DNA of 54,449 bases from Bradyrhizobium sp. LTSP885 (lineage in GTDB: Bacteria; Pseudomonadota; Alphaproteobacteria; Rhizobiales; Xanthobacteraceae), in assembly GCF_000938305.1 (NCBI RefSeq), contig NZ_JYMT01000017.1, forward strand, positions 108,140 through 162,588, in the 5' to 3' direction. The notes below the pieces were generated by a model. That model worked only from the letters and a program-made list of their open reading frames with translations, was not told where the DNA came from and made no database searches. Positions 37,770-45,644 of this stretch are shown piece after piece. Position numbers and translations under genes: made by a program. Every line of letters begins with the position of its first letter. Position 1 is the first letter of the stretch.

Positions 37770-38369
37770 GTGGGCGATGAGAAGGCCGCTGCCGCACGCA
37801 AGCCGCGCGCCGATGCGCAGCGCAATCGCATCCGCCTGCTCGAAACCGCAAAGGCCGCCTTCGCCGAAAAAGGGCCGGGGGCCAGCCTCGATGAGATCGC
37901 GCGGACTGCGGGTGTCGGGGCCGGGACGCTCTATCGTCACTTTCCGACCCGCGACACGTTGATCGAGGCGGTCTACCGCAACGAGACCGACCAGCTTGTC
38001 ACCGCCGCGACACGGCTGGCGGAGACGCAGTCTCCGGTTGGCGCCTTGCGCGAATGGCTGCTGGTGTTCGTGGATTACATGGCCGCCAAGCAGGGGATGT
38101 ATGCGGCGCTCAATTCGCTGGTCGGCGGCACGTCCGAACTGTACTCGGCATCGTCTGACCAAATGAAGCGCGCACTCGCAATGCTGTTCGATCGCGCTGT
38201 GGCGAGCGGCGACATCCGTCCGGATATTGAGCCGTTCGACCTGCTGCGCGCATTGGCTGGCGTGGCGAACATCGGCGCGGGAGCGGATGCCAAGCAGGCC
38301 GCCAAGCGCATGGTCGACATCCTGGTCGCGGGGATGCAGATCCGGAAAGCAACGTCTTCGATCGATTGA
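37770..38369 (+). CDS. TetR family transcriptional regulator
   Basis: A 199-residue regulator. The HTH (about 20-65; FAEKGPGASLDEIARTAGVG then AGTLYRHFPTRDTLIEAVY) is followed by the C-terminal TetR_C domain (LREWLLVFVDYMAAKQGMYAAL). The GTG start at 37770 has AAGGGG upstream and removes a long spurious N-terminal extension. It is divergent from the SDR gene and probably represses both through the operators just upstream. Confidence 0.9.
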   Translation: MGDEKAAAARKPRADAQRNRIRLLETAKAAFAEKGPGASLDEIARTAGVGAGTLYRHFPTRDTLIEAVYRNETDQLVTAATRLAETQSPVGALREWLLVFVDYMAAKQGMYAALNSLVGGTSELYSASSDQMKRALAMLFDRAVASGDIRPDIEPFDLLRALAGVANIGAGADAKQAAKRMVDILVAGMQIRKATSSID

Positions 38370-38394
38370 ATCGGTGTTTCACCCGACATGACGC

Positions 38395-38420
38395 GCCCGC
38401 GATTTGGCGGGCCTTTTGTT
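38395..38420 (+). terminator. Rho-independent terminator after the TetR gene
   Basis: A GCCCGC/GCGGGC stem (38395-38400 with 38407-38412) is followed by TTTTGTTTT, 26 bases after the TetR stop. Confidence 0.75.
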
Positions 38421-38453
38421 TTGCGTTATCCCGTCATCGTGGAGGACCGTCCA

Positions 38454-39266
38454 ATGCCCCTGTGGAGCTGCGAACAATGCGGCGCGCAATTTCCTGAAAC
38501 TGCCGCGCCGCCGCCAGCCTGCCCGATCTGCGAGGACGAGCGGCAATATGTCAATTGGAAGGGGCAGGCCTGGCTGACGCGCGAGGAACTCATGCTGCGG
38601 CATCGTCTGGTGTGTCGCGATGATCTCGGCCTCGTTGGCATCGGCCTTGAGCCGTCGTTTGCGATCGGGCAGCGCGCCCTGCTGGTGCCCGATCGTGGCG
38701 GCTGCGTGATGTGGGATTGCGTGCCGCTGGCGACGCCAGAGGCGATCGCGCATGTCAGATCGCTCGGCGGGCTGACGGCGATCGCGATCTCGCATCCGCA
38801 TTATTATGGCGCGGTCGCCGACTGGAGCGCGGCATTCGATAACGCGCCGGTCTATCTGCACGGCGACGACGCGCAATGGGTGACGCGGCAGCACTCCTCG
38901 ATCGTGCCGTGGCGGGGCGACAGCCATCGCATCTCCGACGATATTCTGCTGGTGCGTCCCGGCGGGCATTTCACTGGGGCCACCGTGTTGCATTGGCGTG
39001 CTGGCGCGGAGGGCCGCGGCGCGCTCCTCACCGGCGATGTCGCAATGGTCGCGATGGACCGCCGCTCGGTGAGTTTTATGTACAGCTATCCGAACTACAT
39101 TCCGCTGAACGCCGCCGCGGTCCGCACCATCGCGCGCGCCGTCGAGCCGCTCGCCTTCGATCGCATCTACGGCGCCTGGTGGGGCAAGAACATCGCCTCG
39201 GATGCGAAGGCGGCGTTCGATCGTTCGGTGCAGCGCTACATCGCCGCCATTTCCGAACGAAAATAA
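38454..39266 (+). CDS. MBL-fold protein with N-terminal zinc ribbon
   Basis: A 270-residue protein. An N-terminal rubredoxin-like zinc ribbon has cysteines at 6, 9, 23 and 26 (CEQC...CPIC). It precedes an MBL-type domain whose metal motif is ISHPHYYGAVADW rather than HxHxDH: the two key histidines remain, but tyrosines replace the aspartate and last histidine. A further histidine (GGHFTGAT) and the bridging-site aspartate (LTGDVAMV) are present. The start has GGAGG upstream. Catalysis is uncertain given the altered motif. The family is widespread in Rhizobiales but poorly characterised. Confidence 0.82.
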   Translation: MPLWSCEQCGAQFPETAAPPPACPICEDERQYVNWKGQAWLTREELMLRHRLVCRDDLGLVGIGLEPSFAIGQRALLVPDRGGCVMWDCVPLATPEAIAHVRSLGGLTAIAISHPHYYGAVADWSAAFDNAPVYLHGDDAQWVTRQHSSIVPWRGDSHRISDDILLVRPGGHFTGATVLHWRAGAEGRGALLTGDVAMVAMDRRSVSFMYSYPNYIPLNAAAVRTIARAVEPLAFDRIYGAWWGKNIASDAKAAFDRSVQRYIAAISERK

Positions 39267-39561
39267 GGCGCGGACGGAGCCGCGCCACCGCTGAATCGCG
39301 GTGCAGATTGCGCGGCCTCGCGCCATAGCTCACGATGTGACGGACTCCCCGAACAATCGTTGCGCATCCTGCGCGTTTATTGTGTGTAAGTTGCTCGCCG
39401 ACGCGCCACCTTCATTGCCGCGTCACCGCAGCGCCATCGAGGCTGCACGTTTTCGACGCGCGCAGCTGATTCATATTTGTGCTGCGCTGCCGCAACGTTT
39501 TCTTCGCTTTGCAACCTTGTGCGCGTATCGTCGTGTCGTGCAAGAGACGAGATCGGCGGTC

Positions 39562-40128
39562 ATGCAGTTCGCTGTGCGATATGCCGTGCTGGGCATCCTG
39601 TGCGGCGTGTTCGCCCAGCCGGCTCGCTCGGAACCAACCATCCAGAACATTCTGCCGCCGTTCGGCCATACGGTGTTCTGCACGCGCTATCCGCAGGATT
39701 GTGCGTCCACGCCCGAGCGAAGCCTGTCGAGTGTGGAGGTGTCGATGCGATGGCGCGAACTGACCGTCGTTCAGGCCTGGGTCAACGCGGCGATCTCACC
39801 CAGGAACGTGCGGCCGGGCCAGTTCGATGCCTGGTTGCTGTTCCCGCCTGAGGGCAACTGCAACGACTACGCCGTCACCAAACGTCATCTGCTTCTCGAT
39901 GCCGGTTGGCCGGCATCCGCGCTGCTGCTCGCGGAAGTTCAGCTCGTTGCGACCGGAGAACATCATCTCGTGCTGGTCGTGCGCAGCGGCACCGGCGATT
40001 GGGTGCTCGACAATCTCAGGCCGCTGGTGGTCCGGCTCGAGGAGACGCGCAACTATTACCGGCTGCAACGGATCGAATCTGCCGAGAACCCGATGTCCTG
40101 GACCAGGATTCTGGCGCGGCGAGACTAA
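39562..40128 (+). CDS. Secreted transglutaminase-like cysteine protease (peptidase C93 type)
   Basis: A 188-residue protein with a signal peptide (MQFAVRYAVLGILCGVFAQP, cleavage near ARS-E). The transglutaminase-like triad is visible: cysteine in GNCNDYAVTKRHLL, histidine in GEHHLVLVV and aspartate in WVLDNLRP. This matches the bacterial transglutaminase-like cysteine proteinase (BTLCP) family, related to LapG, which cleaves adhesins under c-di-GMP control. No adhesin or LapD-like gene is nearby. The ATG at 39562 gives the signal peptide; the upstream frame is not credible. Confidence 0.83.
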   Translation: MQFAVRYAVLGILCGVFAQPARSEPTIQNILPPFGHTVFCTRYPQDCASTPERSLSSVEVSMRWRELTVVQAWVNAAISPRNVRPGQFDAWLLFPPEGNCNDYAVTKRHLLLDAGWPASALLLAEVQLVATGEHHLVLVVRSGTGDWVLDNLRPLVVRLEETRNYYRLQRIESAENPMSWTRILARRD

Positions 40129-40250
40129 GCGGCGCGGTGGGCGAGTGTTTCTTGTCTTGAGGACGGGCTCGCCGTCCCCGAAAATCTTGCCACTTGCCGC
40201 GGCTTCGCTATATCAGGGCTTTCCCGCCACTCTGGATTGCCCGAGTTCCC

Positions 40251-42110
40251 ATGACCACCACTGTTTCAGCCGAATCCCAGCCGTTCCAGGCCGAGGTTGC
40301 CCAACTGCTGCACCTGATGGTGCATTCGGTCTATTCCGAGACCGACATCTTCCTGCGCGAACTGATCTCGAACGCCTCCGACGCCTGCGACAAGCTGCGT
40401 TACGAGGCGATCGCCAACCCCGATCTGATCGCCGACGGCGCGCCGCCGGAGATCAGGATCGCGCCGGACAAGAAGGCCAACACGCTTTCCGTGGTCGATA
40501 CCGGCATCGGCATGGACCGCCAGGAGCTGATCGACAATCTCGGCACCATCGCGCGCTCGGGAACAAAATCGTTCCTCTCGAAGCTGACTGAAGCCAAGGA
40601 CGGCGCCAACCTGATCGGCCAGTTCGGCGTCGGCTTCTATGCCGCCTTCATGGTCGCCGAGAAGATCGTCGTCACCAGCCGCCGCGCCGGCTCCGACGAA
40701 GTGTGGGTGTGGACGTCGGAAGGCGGCAGCGGGTTTGAGATCGCGCCGGGCGGCGAGGACGATGCCAGGCGGGTCGCGCGCGGCACCGAGATCGTGCTGC
40801 ACCTGAAGCAGGACGCGGCGAAATATCTCGAAGCTTACGAGATCGAGCGCATCGTCCGCGCATATTCCGACAACATCCAGTTCCCGATTCTCTTGGTGCC
40901 GGAGGAGGGCGAGCCGCGCCAGATCAATTCGGCGAGCGCGCTGTGGCAACGCTCGAAATCCGAGCTGACGGCGGACGATTACAAGCAGGCCTATCAGCAG
41001 ATCGCCGGCGCCTTCGACGAGCCGGCGATGACGCTGCATTACCGCGCCGAGGGCCGGCAATCCTACGCCGTGCTGCTGTTTGCACCGTCGACCAAGCCGT
41101 TCGACCTGTTCCAGGCCGAGCGCAAGGGCAAGGTCAAGCTCTACGTCCGCCGCGTCTTCATCGCCGATGACGCCGAGCTGTTGCCGGCCTATTTGCGCTT
41201 CATCCAGGGCGTGATCGACAGCGAGGATCTGCCGCTCAATATCTCGCGCGAGATGCTGCAGAACAATCCGCAGCTGGCGCAGATCCGCAAGGCCGTCACG
41301 ACCCGCGTCGTCGGCGAGCTGGAGACGCTCGGCGAGAAGGAGCCGGAGGCGTTCACAAAAATCTGGGACGCCTTCGGCCCGGTGATCAAGGAAGGCCTGT
41401 ATGAGGATTTCGAGCGCCGCGACAAGCTGCTGGCGCTGGCGCGCTTCACCACGACAGCAGGCGAGACGCGCTCGCTGAAGCAATATGTCGACGATCTCAA
41501 ACCGAACCAGACCGAGATCTATTATCTGGTCGGCGACAGCCTCGATCGGCTGAAGGCGAACCCGAAGCTGGAATCGGCGCGCGCCCGCGGCATCGAGGTG
41601 CTGCTGCTCACCGACCCCGTCGATGCGTTCTGGACCTCGGCGCCGCTCGAATTCGGCGGCAAGCCGCTGAAGTCGCTGAGCCAGGGCGACATCGATTTCG
41701 GCCTGATTCCGCTTCTCGACGACAAGGCCGTGCCCAAGGCGGAGGAAGCCGACGCGGCGACGACGATTGCCGTGATCAAGGATGCGCTCGGCGAGCGCGT
41801 CTCCGACGTCCGCGCCTCGCAGCGGCTGACCTCGAGCGCGTCCTGCCTGGTCGCCGGCGGCGATGCGCGCGACCGCGCGCTGGAGCGCATGCTCGCGCAG
41901 CAGAACCGCGGCGAGATCACAAAACCGATCCTCGAGATCAATCTGCGTCACCCGCTGGTCGCAGCGCTTGCGACCGACACGGCGCAGGCCAAGGACCTGT
42001 CCTTCCTGTTGTTCGAACAGGCGCAGATCCTCGACGGTGAAATGCCCGATGATCCCGCCGCCTTCGCCGCCAGGCTCAACCAACTCGTGCTGCGCGGAGT
42101 GGTGAAGTAG
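40251..42110 (+). CDS. htpG: Molecular chaperone HtpG (Hsp90)
   Basis: A 619-residue ATP-dependent chaperone. N-terminal GHKL ATPase motifs are [21 protein letters not shown] and [13 protein letters not shown]. The middle domain contains LYVRRVFI and [13 protein letters not shown], and the C-terminal dimerisation domain begins near LTSSASCLV. The ATG at 40251 gives [16 protein letters not shown], the normal N-terminus. The gene stands alone. Regulation is not obvious; no CIRCE-like inverted repeat is present upstream. Confidence 0.97.
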   Translation: MTTTVSAESQPFQAEVAQLLHLMVHSVYSETDIFLRELISNASDACDKLRYEAIANPDLIADGAPPEIRIAPDKKANTLSVVDTGIGMDRQELIDNLGTIARSGTKSFLSKLTEAKDGANLIGQFGVGFYAAFMVAEKIVVTSRRAGSDEVWVWTSEGGSGFEIAPGGEDDARRVARGTEIVLHLKQDAAKYLEAYEIERIVRAYSDNIQFPILLVPEEGEPRQINSASALWQRSKSELTADDYKQAYQQIAGAFDEPAMTLHYRAEGRQSYAVLLFAPSTKPFDLFQAERKGKVKLYVRRVFIADDAELLPAYLRFIQGVIDSEDLPLNISREMLQNNPQLAQIRKAVTTRVVGELETLGEKEPEAFTKIWDAFGPVIKEGLYEDFERRDKLLALARFTTTAGETRSLKQYVDDLKPNQTEIYYLVGDSLDRLKANPKLESARARGIEVLLLTDPVDAFWTSAPLEFGGKPLKSLSQGDIDFGLIPLLDDKAVPKAEEADAATTIAVIKDALGERVSDVRASQRLTSSASCLVAGGDARDRALERMLAQQNRGEITKPILEINLRHPLVAALATDTAQAKDLSFLLFEQAQILDGEMPDDPAAFAARLNQLVLRGVVK

Positions 42111-42116
42111 GGATTC

Positions 42117-42201
42117 GTAGCCCGGATGGAGCGAAGCGAAATCCGGGGACTTCCTCGGAGGATGGAGCGTCCCGGATTGCGCTTCGCTTCATCCGGGCTA
42201 C
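42117..42201. repeat. Interspersed palindromic repeat, family E
   Basis: Inverted ends GTAGCCCGGATGGAGCGAAG and CTTCGCTTCATCCGGGCTAC with ATCCGGG / CCCGGAT inside. It lies between convergent htpG and the DUF2278 gene. Confidence 0.88.
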
Positions 42202-42204
42202 CGG

Positions 42205-42870
42205 CTACGAAATCGTCGCCGCGTCGGGCAGCGGATTGCCGAGGTCGTCGGTCGGCACCAGCTGCTGGTTGAAGGCCGAGACATAGGCCGCCCATTCCGG
42301 CTCGCCGAGATCGACCATCACGGCGCCGTCCTGCCAGACATCATTGTGGTCGTTGGAATCATCGCCCGGGCGATGGATGAAGCCCTTGCTCGAGCCCTGG
42401 TTGAGATGGACGTCGTGCAGGCCGTCGCCCTGTTCGAAAAAGCGGCCGAAGATGTAGACGTCGCGGCTCTCCTGGTGCGCGCGCGACAACAGCCGCTTCA
42501 GCGACGCCGCCGGCTCGACGTCATCGGAGCCGTCCATCACATCGCTGTCGCGCCACTTGCCGGTGTTGGCGAGCAGATCGCTGCGCAGGAAATCGAGCGC
42601 GGGCAGCGCCTTCTGTCCGGTCAGCGCCTGCGAGCCGCTATTGGCCGCCGCAAGCGTCTGGATGATCGGATGGCGGAAGTCGAAGACCAGCTTGTATTTC
42701 AGCAGATCGTCCGCGTCATTGGTGCCGACATTGATGGCGACGTCCCACTTCGCGCCATCGACGTCGAGATTGCAGTGCAGGTGAAACTGCGTCTCGTGTC
42801 CGCGATGCGACGGCTTCATCTTGGGCTCGGAGGTCACCTTGGTCTTGACGAATCCGTAGACGAGGGTCAC
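42205..42870 (-). CDS. DUF2278 (YukJ) family protein
   Basis: A 221-residue protein starting YGFVKTKV and containing HFHLHC-like HLHCNLDVDG, FIHRPGDDSNDHNDVWQDGA and IFGRFFEQGDGLHDVHLNQG, features I associate with the DUF2278 family. The function is unknown. The GTG at 42870 has AAAGGA upstream and places the family-typical N-terminus at the start. No signal peptide. It is divergent from the DUF3095 gene; whether they are functionally linked is unknown. Confidence 0.82.
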   Translation of the reverse strand: MTLVYGFVKTKVTSEPKMKPSHRGHETQFHLHCNLDVDGAKWDVAINVGTNDADDLLKYKLVFDFRHPIIQTLAAANSGSQALTGQKALPALDFLRSDLLANTGKWRDSDVMDGSDDVEPAASLKRLLSRAHQESRDVYIFGRFFEQGDGLHDVHLNQGSSKGFIHRPGDDSNDHNDVWQDGAVMVDLGEPEWAAYVSAFNQQLVPTDDLGNPLPDAATIS

Positions 42871-43032
42871 GGCGCGATCCTTTCGGGTTCCGGCGGGTGT
42901 CTGTCGGACCATACAACCTGAGATGAGACGCGCGTGTGAAACAGGACACAGTTTTGCCTGCTCTGAAGACGGCAGGTAGCCGTATTCGCGCTAGGCTTCA
43001 AAACCGGATTCCAAACCGCCGCGTATCTGCTA

Positions 43033-44220
43033 ATGAGTTTCTCAGGGGCGGAACGGCGCGGCGGTGCGATGGACGGCGGCAGCGAGATCTTCTACGGCGG
43101 CATTCCGGTGTTTCGCAGCTTCGCGCGCCTGATGGATCCCGCGATGTATTCGCCGCTGCCCGACGACTGGTCGGTCGGCGTCGCCGACATCGTGGAATCG
43201 ACCAAGGCGATCGCAGCGCAGCGCTATAAGGCGGTCAACACCGCCGGCGCCGCTGTCATCGCCGCCGTCACCAATGCGCTTGACGGTCGCGAATTTCCCT
43301 TCGTGTTCGGCGGCGATGGCGCGAGCTTTGCGGTCGCGCCCGCCGATCTCGACAAGGCGCGCGAGGCGTTGGCGGCGACCGCGAGCTGGGTGCGCGACGA
43401 TCTCGACCTCGTGCTGCGGGTCGCGCTGGTGCCGGTCGCGGCGATCCGCGCTGTTGGTGCCGACGTCCGGGTCGCGCGGTTCGGGCCGTCGGCCAATCTG
43501 TCCTATGCGATGTTCTCCGGCGGCGGGCTCGCTTTTGCCGATGCCGCGATGAAGCGCGGCGAATTCGCCCTCGATCCCGCCCCGCCGGGCACGCAGCCCG
43601 ATCTGTCGGGCCTGTCCTGCCGCTTCGAGGAGATGCCGTCGATGCGCGGCGTCATCCTGTCGGTGCTGGTGATGCCGATGCAAGGCGTCGATCCGGCGTC
43701 GTTCCGCAAGGTGATCGAGGATATCATCGCCCGCGTCGAGACCAGCCCCGATGCCGGACGGCCGGTGCCGTCTGCCGGTCCGCCGCTACGCTGGCCGCCG
43801 CAGGGCATCGACTACGAGGCGCGCGCCACGCGCCGCGGCGGCTCGCTGGCAAAGCAGCGCGTCGTCGTGCTGGGCTTCACGCTGTGGGCCTATCTCTTGA
43901 TGCGCTTCGGCATCACGGTCGGCAATTTCGTGCCGAAGACCTATGTGCGGCAGCTCGTGGAGAATTCCGACTTCCGCAAATATGACGACGGCCTGCGCAT
44001 GATCCTGGACTGCACGCCGGCGCTTGCGGCCGAACTCGAGCAGCGGCTTGCGGCGGCGGCTGCACAGGGCATCGTGCGCTACGGCCTGCATCGGCAGGAT
44101 GCCGCGATGATGACCTGCTTCACACCGTCGGTGATGCGCCCCGACCACGTCCATTTCATCGACGGCGCCCGCGGCGGCTACGCTTCGGCGGCGTCTGCGC
44201 TGAAGGCGAGTGCGGCGTAG
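43033..44220 (+). CDS. DUF3095 family protein, nucleotidyl-cyclase-like
   Basis: A 395-residue protein of the DUF3095 family. The N-terminal half shows VADIVESTKAI (an aspartate in the metal position of a cyclase-like fold) and FVFGGDGASFAV, resembling the palm fold of nucleotide cyclases. The C-terminal half, from about residue 255, is different and contains an aromatic-rich helix (LGFTLWAYLLMRFG). No experimental function is known to me. The start could also be the ATG at 43069; no strong ribosome-binding site distinguishes them. No membrane anchor is certain. Confidence 0.78.
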   Translation: MSFSGAERRGGAMDGGSEIFYGGIPVFRSFARLMDPAMYSPLPDDWSVGVADIVESTKAIAAQRYKAVNTAGAAVIAAVTNALDGREFPFVFGGDGASFAVAPADLDKAREALAATASWVRDDLDLVLRVALVPVAAIRAVGADVRVARFGPSANLSYAMFSGGGLAFADAAMKRGEFALDPAPPGTQPDLSGLSCRFEEMPSMRGVILSVLVMPMQGVDPASFRKVIEDIIARVETSPDAGRPVPSAGPPLRWPPQGIDYEARATRRGGSLAKQRVVVLGFTLWAYLLMRFGITVGNFVPKTYVRQLVENSDFRKYDDGLRMILDCTPALAAELEQRLAAAAAQGIVRYGLHRQDAAMMTCFTPSVMRPDHVHFIDGARGGYASAASALKASAA

Positions 44221-44236
44221 TGGCGGGCGCTTTCTT

Positions 44237-44402
44237 ACCTCGCCCCGCTCGCGGGGAGAGGTCGCATTCAAGCGCAGCTTGAATGCGGGTGAGGGGGTAC
44301 AGGTCTCAACGATCGGCTCGCTCGCGGATAGAGCCCCTCACCCCAACCCTCTAAGAGCGAGCTTCGCTCGTCTCGACCCCGCAAGAGCGGGGCGAGGGAG
44401 AA
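44237..44402. repeat. Interspersed repeat, family B (copy 3)
   Basis: It starts ACCTCGCCCCGCTCGCGGGG, contains GCATTCAAGCGCAGCTTGAATGC and GGGTGAGGGG / CCCCTCACCC, and ends CCCGCAAGAGCGGGGCGAG. It lies between the convergent DUF3095 and DUF2147 genes. Confidence 0.75.
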
Positions 44403-44406
44403 GATC

Positions 44407-44850
44407 CTACCGTCCCACCCGGGTCCAGGTCTCGCCGCCGCACAGCGCGCCGACGCAGCCTTCGACCCGCAGCGTGCTGTCGCCCGTTACCGTGATGCTG
44501 CTGGCATAGGTGCCGCCGTCGTCGGCATTGTAGATCTGGCCGGACCATTTGCCCTCGGCGGATGGGCGCATGCCGGAAAACAGCGGCATCCCGATGATCG
44601 GCCGGTTGGCCAGCGACGGGTTGGGATTCTTGTTGTCCACCTGCGGCTTGCCGGTCATCGGATCGATCGGGTCGCGCAGGCTCACGACCACGCCGCAGAT
44701 GCCGCCGCCGCATTTGCTGACCTTGACCCGGGCATCGCCGGCCTGGGTCTGCCAGACGCCGACCGGCTCAGGCGCGCTTTGCGCATACGCGGCAGGCGCG
44801 GCGAGCATCGCCACAATGATTGCGGCAACATGTCCAAATCTGCAGGCCAT
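44407..44850 (-). CDS. Exported DUF2147 family protein
   Basis: A 147-residue exported protein with a signal peptide (MACRFGHVAAIIVAMLAAPA, cleavage near AYA-Q). The DUF2147 features PVGVWQTQAGDARVKVSKCG, DPMTGKPQVDNKNPN, GQIYNADDGGTY and LRVEGCVGALCGGETWTRV are clear. Members are small secreted beta-barrel-like proteins of unknown function. The four cysteines may form disulfides in the periplasm. It lies 104 bases after the GNAT gene in the same direction. Confidence 0.88.
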   Translation of the reverse strand: MACRFGHVAAIIVAMLAAPAAYAQSAPEPVGVWQTQAGDARVKVSKCGGGICGVVVSLRDPIDPMTGKPQVDNKNPNPSLANRPIIGMPLFSGMRPSAEGKWSGQIYNADDGGTYASSITVTGDSTLRVEGCVGALCGGETWTRVGR

Positions 44851-44954
44851 GATTCATTCCCCAAAGGCGGGCCTGCATAACAAGTCGGAAGATTTCTGCA
44901 ATGTAATATTTGCGCGATCACCGAAGCATGATGGCCACCCCTGCCGGTGCATGA

Positions 44955-45497
44955 TCACCACGGCAGGCCGCACAGGTCGATCTTGCCGTCGCGCGGGGCG
45001 CGGACGATGTCGTAGACGAACGGCGCCATCGCCTCGAAGCGGATTTGGCCCGAGGGCTGCGCGCAGTAAACCTCGCCGGTGAAAGGATGCCAGCCGCGCG
45101 CCTGGTAGAAGGCGAAATTATGCGGCTCACAGACCAGCAGCGCGAATTTCACTGCTTCATTGGCGCGGATAGTGTGCACGGCGGCATCGATCGCAAGGCT
45201 CGCATAGCCGCGCCGCCGGCAGTCTTCGCGGGTCGCGACCCCGCCGATGCCGCCGATATGCACCTTGTGGCGATTCCAGGTCACGGTCCGGAAGGTGATA
45301 CCGACATGGCAGGCAAGCCCGCTGTCGTCGGGCGCGTCGATCAGCACGCGCAAATCCGCATTGGCCCACTCGATATCCGCCCAGGGCAACCTTTTGGAAG
45401 GCGGTGCCGTGACATGGCGGCCCCACACCGCGCGGTGCAAGGGCTCGGCCCGCTGCCACGACGCATCGCCGTTGAGGATGTCGATTTCGATGCCCAT
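44955..45497 (-). CDS. GNAT family N-acetyltransferase
   Basis: A 180-residue acetyltransferase. The acetyl-CoA-binding motif A is visible as GIGGVATREDCRRRGYASLA (about 82-101). The later LVCEPHNFAFYQARGW is motif B, with tyrosine as possible general acid. There is some resemblance to AAC(2')-type enzymes, but no drug substrate should be assumed. The start is an ATG at 45497. It is divergent from the caspase-like gene. Confidence 0.85.
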   Translation of the reverse strand: MGIEIDILNGDASWQRAEPLHRAVWGRHVTAPPSKRLPWADIEWANADLRVLIDAPDDSGLACHVGITFRTVTWNRHKVHIGGIGGVATREDCRRRGYASLAIDAAVHTIRANEAVKFALLVCEPHNFAFYQARGWHPFTGEVYCAQPSGQIRFEAMAPFVYDIVRAPRDGKIDLCGLPW

Positions 45498-45559
45498 GAC
45501 GATGGTCCCATGCAGCTTGGCGGGGTTGACCGCCTTCGGTCGGAAATCCGCGGAATTTA

Positions 45560-45616
45560 GTGATCGGGATCACAAACCCGCGGCGCTGCTTGCTGTCATA
45601 TCGTCAAATGATATGA
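45560..45616. promoter_or_regulatory. Two inverted repeats between GNAT and caspase-like genes
   Basis: GTGATCGGGATCAC (45560-45573; 6-bp arms with a GG spacer) and TCATATC-GTCAAAT-GATATGA (45596-45616; perfect 7-bp arms) lie close together 29-85 bases before the caspase-like start at 45645. They are candidate operators; no regulator gene is adjacent. Confidence 0.5.
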
Positions 45617-45644
45617 TTCAAAGAGCGAAAATGCAGGATTAGCG

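Noticed and set aside
40266..42083. 605-residue open frame on the minus strand
   Set aside because: It is antisense to htpG and is a composition-driven shadow.
45200..45497. Aminoglycoside 2'-acetyltransferase resistance gene
   Set aside because: Only the general GNAT motif is shared; nothing supports a drug substrate.
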